Positions 1 through 3,404 of a stretch of DNA of 5,679 nucleotides are shown here, piece by piece. The DNA comes from Caldilineaceae bacterium. GTDB taxonomy: Bacteria; Chloroflexota; Anaerolineae; Caldilineales; Caldilineaceae. The stretch lies in assembly GCA_015494005.1 (NCBI GenBank), contig WGCB01000288.1, positions 1-5,679 of the forward strand. Reading direction: 5' to 3'. The notes under the pieces were generated by a model, which ran no database searches, had not been told where the DNA came from, and saw nothing but the letters and a program-made list of their open reading frames with translations. Each line of letters starts with the position of its first letter. The first letter of the stretch is position 1. The translations under genes were made by a program, and so were the position numbers.

Positions 1-213
1 GCCGTGGCCAGCTATTTCCTCAACACCACCGGCTCCTTCAACGAAAACTTGGCCCCCTACCGCAAGCTCTCCCTCTTCTACCACTACGTGGGCAACGATC
101 CCCTGCGCAACGGCCTGGACTGGGGCGGAGTGGCCGTTCTCATCGGCGTCACCCTGGTGTTGATCCTGGCTGCGCTGGTGGGCTTCCACCGACGGGACAT
201 CGGCGTGAGCTGA
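1..213 (+). CDS. ABC-2 type transporter permease, C-terminal fragment
   Basis: Only the last 70 residues are present; the reading frame is open at the left edge of the window, so the true start lies outside it. The fragment has a polar, aromatic stretch (about residues 1-39, including LSLFYHYVGNDPL), then one strongly hydrophobic helix (about residues 41-62, GGVAVLIGVTLVLILAALVG), and ends in FHRRDIGVS before a TGA stop. A final membrane helix followed by a short F-x-R-RD-I tail is typical of ABC-2 family permease subunits, which form the membrane channel of exporters and pair with a separate ATPase. The substrate cannot be told from this piece. The ATPase partner would be expected upstream, outside the window. 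The GTG at 4-6 is in frame but is only an internal valine. The family call rests on the general look of the tail, so confidence is moderate. Confidence 0.6.
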   Translation, partial: AVASYFLNTTGSFNENLAPYRKLSLFYHYVGNDPLRNGLDWGGVAVLIGVTLVLILAALVGFHRRDIGVS

Positions 214-235
214 GGCCAGGGCTCTTCCCCTGGAC

Positions 236-270
236 AGAAAAACCGCCAGTGTCGGGGATGGACACTGGCG
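236..270 (-). terminator. Intrinsic terminator of the DUF2892 gene
   Basis: CGCCAGTGTC (244-253) and GACACTGGCG (261-270) form a perfect 10-bp stem with a 7-base loop. Read on the minus strand, the stem is followed by G and then TTTTT (242-238), the classic intrinsic terminator layout. It lies 38 bases past the DUF2892 stop codon. On the plus strand no T-run follows the stem, so it is a poor terminator for the converging permease gene. Confidence 0.85.
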
Positions 271-308
271 ACGAGGGACAACTCTGGGGACGCTGGCCGG
301 CGCCTTAG

Positions 309-506
309 TCACGTCCGCTGCTGCTCCGTGGAGCAGGTGCTCAGGCCGATGATGGAGTAGAGGGGGCACCAGCGCACCACGGCCGTGAACAGGGGGATGA
401 TCCCCACGGCGCCCCACCAGCTCTGGAAGTACACACCTGCAGCAATGATGGCCAAACCGAGCACGATGCGAAGAGTGCGATCCACAGTTCCCACGTTGCA
501 CGACAT
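309..506 (-). CDS. DUF2892 (YgaP-type transmembrane) small membrane protein
   Basis: This 65-residue protein matches the DUF2892 family. It opens with MSCNVGTVDRTLRI, has two hydrophobic segments (about residues 12-28 and 30-45) and ends in the signature WCPLYSIIGLSTC. Cysteines are at 3, 47 and 58. The same module forms the membrane anchor of YgaP-type rhodanese proteins, which act in sulfur-transfer chemistry at the inner membrane; standalone copies have no firmly established reaction. The start at 504-506 is chosen because GGGAGGTGA lies seven bases upstream and the family motif begins there. An in-frame ATG at 612-614 would add 36 low-complexity residues and is rejected. The gene lies downstream of the Crp/Fnr regulator on the same strand, with a Crp-type operator between them, and ends at an intrinsic terminator. 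Family assignment is firm; the function is inferred. Confidence 0.88.
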   Translation of the reverse strand: MSCNVGTVDRTLRIVLGLAIIAAGVYFQSWWGAVGIIPLFTAVVRWCPLYSIIGLSTCSTEQQRT

Positions 507-518
507 CTCTGTCACCTC

Positions 519-547
519 CCTTTGATGAACTAGGGCCTTTGATGAAC
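519..547. repeat. 12-base tandem direct repeat with 17-base period, in the DUF2892 leader
   Basis: CCTTTGATGAAC occurs at 519-530 and again at 536-547, with partly matching flanks (AGG after one intervening base in both). On the transcribed strand each copy reads GTTCATCAAAGG, and the copy nearer the gene runs directly into the SD. It could be a binding site for a regulator or RNA-binding protein, or a simple duplication. Confidence 0.7.
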
Positions 548-618
548 GAGGCCCTCTCGAACCCAACGAATTCACGCCTCGACCGCTGGAAGACATCGCT
601 CTCGCTGCGGTCATCTTG

Positions 619-624
619 ATCCTA
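619..624 (-). promoter_or_regulatory. Candidate -10 element for the DUF2892 gene
   Basis: On the minus strand TAGGAT matches four of six bases of TATAAT. Transcription would start near 612, about 106 bases before the start codon. No good -35 is seen, as expected if the adjacent Crp-type operator supplies activation. The operator centre (653.5) would then be at about -41.5. Confidence 0.4.
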
Positions 625-646
625 GCAGGGAGGGCCGCGGCCGTCC

Positions 647-660
647 GTGACTTGAGTCAC
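647..660. promoter_or_regulatory. Crp/Fnr-type operator, GTGA-N6-TCAC
   Basis: GTGACT-TG-AGTCAC is a perfect inverted repeat and contains the Crp core GTGA-N6-TCAC exactly. It sits 24 bases past the stop codon of the Crp/Fnr-family gene and upstream of the DUF2892 gene on the same strand. The regulator's recognition helix (R193, E194, R198) carries the residue types that read GTGA half-sites in Crp. The two-base spacer between the six-base arms makes an RNA hairpin terminator unlikely. Confidence 0.65.
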
Positions 661-684
661 CCAGGGGATGGGCTGGGTCCCCGG

Positions 685-1383
685 CTATGCCTCCAAGGCG
701 GCGAAACGCTCCAGCCCGGCCCGGTCCAGGACCATCACCTGCCCCCGCTTCAGCTGCACCAGCCCCTGGATCTCCATCTGCTTGAGGATGCGACTGACCA
801 CCTCCCGCACGCTGCCCAGCTCCTCGGCCAGATGCTGGTGGGTGGTGTGCAGGAGGGGCTGCCCCTGGCTCGCCGTCCTGTGCAGGAGCAGCCGGGCCAG
901 GCGCTGGTCCAGCCGGAGGAAAGCGATCTCCTCCACCAGAGCCATGAGGGTGGTCAACCGCTCTCCGAAGAGGTGGAAAACGAAGTGGCGGAAGGCCGTG
1001 CAGCGCTCCACCATCTCCAGGAACAGGCTGTGGGGGATCGCGTAGCCGGTCAGCTCCTCCTCCACGACGCCCCGGGCCGGGTAGCGAGCGTCGCCCAGCA
1101 GGCAGCTCACCGTGAGGATGCAGCTCTGCCCCCGCTCCACCGTGTAGAGGAAGATCTCCCGCTCCTCCCCGGGCTTGAAGACCCGCACCACCCCACGGGT
1201 CACCATGACGAAGCTCGTGCAGGCCTGGTCCACGTCAAAGAAGAGGGCGCCTGGCGCCAGATGCACCCGGCGCGCGTTGTGGCGCAGCGTCTCCTGGAGC
1301 AGTCGGGGCATCTGGGTGAGGACGGGGTATGCCTGGTAGAGTTCGCTGTCGTTCCAGCTGTTAGCGGGCTGAGGCCTGGCCAT
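685..1383 (-). CDS. Crp/Fnr-family transcriptional regulator
   Basis: This 232-residue protein has the usual Crp/Fnr length and order: an N-terminal cyclic-nucleotide-type beta-barrel (about residues 25-120), a long dimerisation helix (about 122-150), and a C-terminal winged helix with HTH at about 182-201. The recognition helix contains R193-E194-V-V-S197-R198, combining the Crp arginine and glutamate with the ExxSR pattern of FNR. The N-terminal iron-sulfur cysteine cluster of FNR is absent, and the Crp cAMP residues are not clearly kept (GQSC replaces the G-E pair). Instead there is a Cys88-x5-Cys94 motif in GQSCILTVSCLLG, at the edge of the ligand pocket, suggesting thiol-based sensing (inference). 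Other cysteines are at 55 and 128. An AAGGA SD lies eight bases before the ATG. A matching operator lies just downstream, before the DUF2892 gene, so that gene is a likely target. Confidence 0.92.
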   Translation of the reverse strand: MARPQPANSWNDSELYQAYPVLTQMPRLLQETLRHNARRVHLAPGALFFDVDQACTSFVMVTRGVVRVFKPGEEREIFLYTVERGQSCILTVSCLLGDARYPARGVVEEELTGYAIPHSLFLEMVERCTAFRHFVFHLFGERLTTLMALVEEIAFLRLDQRLARLLLHRTASQGQPLLHTTHQHLAEELGSVREVVSRILKQMEIQGLVQLKRGQVMVLDRAGLERFAALEA

Positions 1384-1526
1384 TGATGCGATCCTTTTTC
1401 ATGGGCTGGGTCTATTCCAGTAAACGTCCTTTTCCGCTGGATTGGATCTTCGCCACCGGATCGAAATTGCAGACACCCTCCAGAAAGCAGCCCTGTGTCG
1501 GGCCCTGGCTGGCCCTTTCGCGCCGA

Positions 1527-1555
1527 TTGACAGGGTCCCCGATCAGCGCTACAAT
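1527..1555 (+). promoter_or_regulatory. Strong sigma-70-type promoter
   Basis: A perfect TTGACA (-35, 1527-1532) and TACAAT (-10, 1550-1555, five of six) are separated by the ideal 17 bases. Transcription should start near 1561-1562, immediately before the AGAAAGGAG at 1562-1570. It faces hpf, 232 bases upstream of the hpf ATG, and could drive a leader RNA, a small ORF, or hpf itself. Confidence 0.8.
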
Positions 1556-1561
1556 GCGGGT

Positions 1562-1650
1562 AGAAAGGAGCAAAGCGATGGCTGGGATCGTACCGATGGA
1601 AACCTCTATCGGCAGGACCTTGAACATCGGCTTTGCTCCGTTTGCTTTTT
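1562..1650 (+). ncRNA. Candidate structured leader or small RNA upstream of hpf
   Basis: Just past the strong promoter, GGAGCAAAGC (1567-1576) is perfectly complementary to GCTTTGCTCC (1630-1639). With one bulged G the pairing extends through CGATG (1576-1580) with CATCG (1625-1629), a stem of about 14 bp. Inside it, CCGATGGA (1593-1600) pairs with TCTATCGG (1605-1612) around the loop AACC, using one G-U pair. A T-rich run, GTTTGCTTTTT (1640-1650), follows the outer stem, so the RNA could end here as an attenuator or small RNA, although the stem is not GC-rich. The outer stem would hide both the SD and the start codon of the small ORF at 1578. No known riboswitch or RNA family was recognised by eye. 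A structured RNA family is known upstream of raiA/hpf genes in some bacteria, but membership cannot be judged without a covariance model. Confidence 0.4.
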
Positions 1651-1673
1651 ACACGGGACGCCACATTTTGTAG
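1578..1673 (+). CDS. Possible small ORF (31 codons) in the hpf leader
   Basis: An ATG at 1578 follows a full-strength AGAAAGGAG SD (1562-1570) with a seven-base gap, just downstream of a near-consensus promoter. It encodes 31 residues, beginning MAGIVPMETSIGRTLNIG and ending in YTGRHIL before TAG. Its initiation region is as good as that of hpf. Against it: the SD and ATG pair with sequence inside the ORF's own 3' half, only 19 of the 30 codons after the start end in G or C (clearly lower than the surrounding genes), and the peptide matches no family I know. It may be a real small protein, a regulatory leader peptide controlling hpf, or an accidental frame over a structured RNA. Confidence 0.35.
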   Translation: MAGIVPMETSIGRTLNIGFAPFAFYTGRHIL

Positions 1674-1676
1674 AAA
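1648..1676 (+). promoter_or_regulatory. Possible second promoter for hpf
   Basis: TTTACA (1648-1653, five of six) and TAGAAA (1671-1676, four of six) are 17 bases apart. Transcription would start near 1683, giving a leader of about 110 bases that excludes the upstream structure. The -10 falls in the first copy of the 15-base tandem repeat, so a TAGAAAAT-like element is duplicated 17 bases on. Confidence 0.3.
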
Positions 1677-1701
1677 ATGGCAGGCCGTAGAAAATGGCAG
1701 G
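1670..1701. repeat. 15-base tandem direct repeat with 17-base period, upstream of hpf
   Basis: GTAGAAAATGGCAGG occurs identically at 1670-1684 and 1687-1701, separated by CC. It lies between the structured leader and hpf and covers the -10 of the possible second promoter. It could be a two-site operator or a duplication caused by replication slippage. Confidence 0.8.
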
Positions 1702-1756
1702 AAGTGCGCTCAACGTGTTTCGCTGCACCTGTCTCGTGTTTGTCCACCTATCCACC

Positions 1757-1775
1757 CACACCCTTCCCGGGTGTG
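1757..1775 (+). promoter_or_regulatory. Hairpin abutting the hpf ribosome binding site
   Basis: CACACCC (1757-1763) and GGGTGTG (1769-1775) form a perfect 7-bp stem with a TTCCC loop, ending one base before AGAAAGGAG (1777-1785), the hpf SD. The SD itself stays single-stranded. Such a hairpin may protect the 5' end, keep the SD open, or bind a regulator. No T-run follows, so it is not a terminator. Confidence 0.55.
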
Positions 1776-1793
1776 CAGAAAGGAGACCTGGAG

Positions 1794-2366
1794 ATGGAAT
1801 TGCTGATTCACGGCCGTAACGTCGAGATCACGGACTGGATTCGCGAGTACGTGGAGAAGAAGGTAGGGCGCCTGGAGCGCTACCTGCCTCAGGCCCGGGA
1901 AGCCCGGGTCGAGCTCAACCACAGCGAAACCCGGGCCGCTACCGACCGCTATACCGCACAGCTCACGATCTGGTCCAACGGCCAGATCCTGCGGGCGGAG
2001 GAATCCAGCAACGATATCTTTGCCGCCATCGACGTGGTCGTCGACAAGATGTACCGGCAGATCGAACGCTTCAAGGGACGCCGTTTCCAGCGCAAACGCC
2101 GGGCGGCCGCAGCCAACGCCGTCACCGCAGAGATGGCCGCCACCCTGGCCGAGGAGGCCATGGCGGCCGAGGAAGAGGAGGCTCCCCGCATCGTTCGCAC
2201 CAAGCGCTTCTTCGTGGAGCCCATGAGCCCGGAGGAAGCCGTCGAACAGCTGGAGCTCCTGGGGCACGATTTCTACGTCTTCTACAACGTGGACACCGGC
2301 ACCATCAACGTGATCTACCGCCGCAAGGACGGCAACTACGGCCTGCTGCAGCCGGAAGTGGCCTGA
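1794..2366 (+). CDS. hpf: Long ribosome hibernation promoting factor (HPF/RaiA/YfiA family)
   Basis: This 190-residue protein is a long-form HPF, which pairs ribosomes into inactive 100S dimers in stress or stationary phase. The N-terminal S30AE domain (about residues 1-100) starts [16 protein letters not shown] and includes RVELNH and the A-x-D helix [20 protein letters not shown], followed by a basic tail ([10 protein letters not shown]). An Ala/Glu-rich linker (about 104-130) leads to the C-terminal dimerisation domain (about 132-187), with [27 protein letters not shown] and the closing [18 protein letters not shown]. The start at 1794 has AGAAAGGAG eight bases upstream and matches the family N-terminus; the in-frame ATG at 1677 would add 39 unrelated residues and is rejected. 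It is a single-gene unit with a strong terminator 50 bases past the stop. The unusually complex leader suggests control at the RNA level (inference). Confidence 0.96.
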   Translation: MELLIHGRNVEITDWIREYVEKKVGRLERYLPQAREARVELNHSETRAATDRYTAQLTIWSNGQILRAEESSNDIFAAIDVVVDKMYRQIERFKGRRFQRKRRAAAANAVTAEMAATLAEEAMAAEEEEAPRIVRTKRFFVEPMSPEEAVEQLELLGHDFYVFYNVDTGTINVIYRRKDGNYGLLQPEVA

Positions 2367-2416
2367 CATCCCAGGTCACGCCCAGACCAGCTGGGCCCAC
2401 AAACCGATGAAAAACC

Positions 2417-2460
2417 AAAGCTCCTGGAAGCCAGCACGGTTCCAGGAGCTTTTCTGTTTC
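2417..2460. terminator. Bidirectional intrinsic terminator between hpf and the cysteine hydrolase
   Basis: AAAGCTCCTGGAA (2417-2429) and TTCCAGGAGCTTT (2440-2452) form a perfect 13-bp stem with a 10-base loop. On the plus strand it is followed by TCTGTTTC, after TTT in the stem. On the minus strand the stem is followed by GG and TTTTT (from AAAAA at 2410-2414). It therefore serves both hpf and the convergent gene ending at 2543. Confidence 0.92.
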
Positions 2461-2542
2461 TGCAAGAGAGCAGAGATTCGAGACCGGAGAGCAGATCCCC
2501 TGGCGAGTCTCGCACTCCCAGCCGATCACGCCTGTCTTGCTT

Positions 2543-3178
2543 TCAAGCCGGGCTCTCCACAAACGTGATATCGTCCACGCTCCGGGTCACGTGACCGGCG
2601 TAGAGCCAGGAGACCTGGCGCAGGGTGAGGGCCTGGTCAAACTCGGTCAGCGCGGAGACGCCGTCCGCGGGGACCACCACCTTGAACCAGCGCAGGCCAG
2701 CCGAGGCCGCGGTGTGCAGCACGCAGATGCTGGAGACCGTCCCCACGATGACCAGCTGCTTCACCTGCCACACATGGCTCAGGTAGTGCTCCAGCCAGGT
2801 GCCGTAGAAGCCGTCGTAGCGGGCCTTCTCGCAGACCAGATCCCCGGTCTCGGGCGCCAGTTCGGAGATAATCTCCCAGCCCCAGGTGCCCCGTTCGCAG
2901 TGCTGGGGCCAGATGGTCCACTCCAGATCTCCCTGGAAATGGGTGTCCTGGGTGTAGGCGATGCGCACGTGGGCGGCCCGGGCCCGCTCCAGCAGCCGCT
3001 GGATGTTGGGCACCGTCTCCATGGCCGTGGGGACCACCAGCGTCCCCCCTTCCTTGACGAAATCGTTCTGCATGTCCACCACGATCACCGCGGTCTCCGC
3101 CGCGGGCAGTTCCATTCGCTCCTGGTACGGGATCTCCGGCACCTCCACCGTTTTGTTGGGGATGAAGGGGACACTCAT
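2543..3178 (-). CDS. Cysteine hydrolase of the isochorismatase family, nicotinamidase-like
   Basis: This 211-residue protein has the isochorismatase-like hydrolase fold. The catalytic triad is visible: D35 in VIVVDMQNDF, K118 in VCEKARYDGFYGT, and the nucleophile C152 in VGTVSSICVLHTA. D78 and H80 (TQDTH) with H93 in IWPQHCERGTWG match the Asp-x-His...His metal site of nicotinamidases such as PncA, which cleave nicotinamide to nicotinate and ammonia in NAD salvage. Isochorismatases and N-carbamoylsarcosine amidases generally lack that metal set, so an amidase acting on nicotinamide or a similar small amide is favoured, but the substrate is not proven. A predicted N-terminal extension of about 27 residues precedes the core. 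The start has AGGAGGTGA seven bases upstream. It is monocistronic, diverges from the GTPase gene and converges on hpf. No signal peptide is seen, so it is probably cytosolic. Confidence 0.88.
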   Translation of the reverse strand: MSVPFIPNKTVEVPEIPYQERMELPAAETAVIVVDMQNDFVKEGGTLVVPTAMETVPNIQRLLERARAAHVRIAYTQDTHFQGDLEWTIWPQHCERGTWGWEIISELAPETGDLVCEKARYDGFYGTWLEHYLSHVWQVKQLVIVGTVSSICVLHTAASAGLRWFKVVVPADGVSALTEFDQALTLRQVSWLYAGHVTRSVDDITFVESPA

Positions 3179-3241
3179 GGGTTCACCTCCTCGCTGTGAT
3201 CGCTGGCTGTTTCACGGGTCAAGAAACTTTTCCATGCTGGA

Positions 3242-3257
3242 CAACGTAACAACGTTG
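3242..3257. promoter_or_regulatory. Palindromic candidate operator CAACGT-N4-ACGTTG
   Basis: CAACGT (3242-3247) and ACGTTG (3252-3257) are perfect inverted arms around AACA; the same stretch is also an 8-base tandem (ACAACGTA, ACAACGTT). It lies between the candidate promoter of the cysteine hydrolase gene and its start codon. No specific regulator can be named. Confidence 0.3.
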
Positions 3258-3282
3258 ATGCCCACCTGGATGGTCTACGAAA

Positions 3283-3311
3283 AGTGTAGTACAGGGCTGG
3301 GCCAAAATCAA
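3283..3311 (-). promoter_or_regulatory. Candidate promoter of the cysteine hydrolase gene
   Basis: On the minus strand TTGATT (3311-3306, four of six) and TACACT (3288-3283, four of six) are exactly 17 bases apart. Transcription would start near 3276, giving a leader of about 98 bases that contains the CAACGT palindrome. Confidence 0.4.
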
Positions 3312-3353
3312 CCTGCCTGGGAAAGGTCCGGTTAGCCCCAGGGATTGGGCCTA

Positions 3354-3362
3354 TGCTAAAAT
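3354..3362 (+). promoter_or_regulatory. Extended -10 promoter of the GTPase-acetyltransferase pair
   Basis: TGCTAAAAT is an extended -10 element (TGn followed by TAAAAT, five of six). No convincing -35 is seen 17 bases upstream, which is usual for extended -10 promoters. Transcription would start near 3369, giving a leader of about 36 bases. Confidence 0.5.
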
Positions 3363-3404
3363 AGCCCCAGGCCCGTCCGACCCGGGCCGAGAAAGGTGAG
3401 ACCA

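Noticed and set aside
507..614. N-terminal extension of the DUF2892 protein to the ATG at 612-614
   Set aside because: The family motif begins at the ATG at 504-506, which has its own strong SD; the extra 36 residues are Ser/Arg/Gly-rich and contain the tandem repeat.
647..660. The GTGACT/AGTCAC palindrome as a terminator of the Crp/Fnr gene
   Set aside because: The arms leave only a two-base loop and no T-run follows on the minus strand; operator geometry fits far better.
616..1386. Plus-strand reading frame of 256 codons opposite the Crp/Fnr gene
   Set aside because: It mirrors a well-supported regulator gene, is full of low-complexity Leu/Gln/His/Pro and has no recognisable domain.
1412..1627. 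Minus-strand 71-codon frame in the hpf-crp gap, with SD-like GGAG and a hydrophobic start
   Set aside because: The second half has no protein-like character, it lies opposite a near-consensus promoter, and its initiation signal is explained by the inverted repeat. It is kept only as a possibility in the findings.
1677..1793. N-terminal extension of HPF to the ATG at 1677
   Set aside because: No SD is present there, the residues are unlike any HPF, and the stretch covers the tandem repeat and the SD hairpin.
1562..1793. A known riboswitch class (c-di-GMP, glycine, fluoride, guanidine and others) in the hpf leader
   Set aside because: None of the conserved core sequences I could recall is present; only generic hairpins are seen.
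3196..3216. GTGA...TCAC pair upstream of the cysteine hydrolase gene as a second Crp-type operator
   Set aside because: The half-sites are 12 bases apart rather than the six that a Crp dimer needs.
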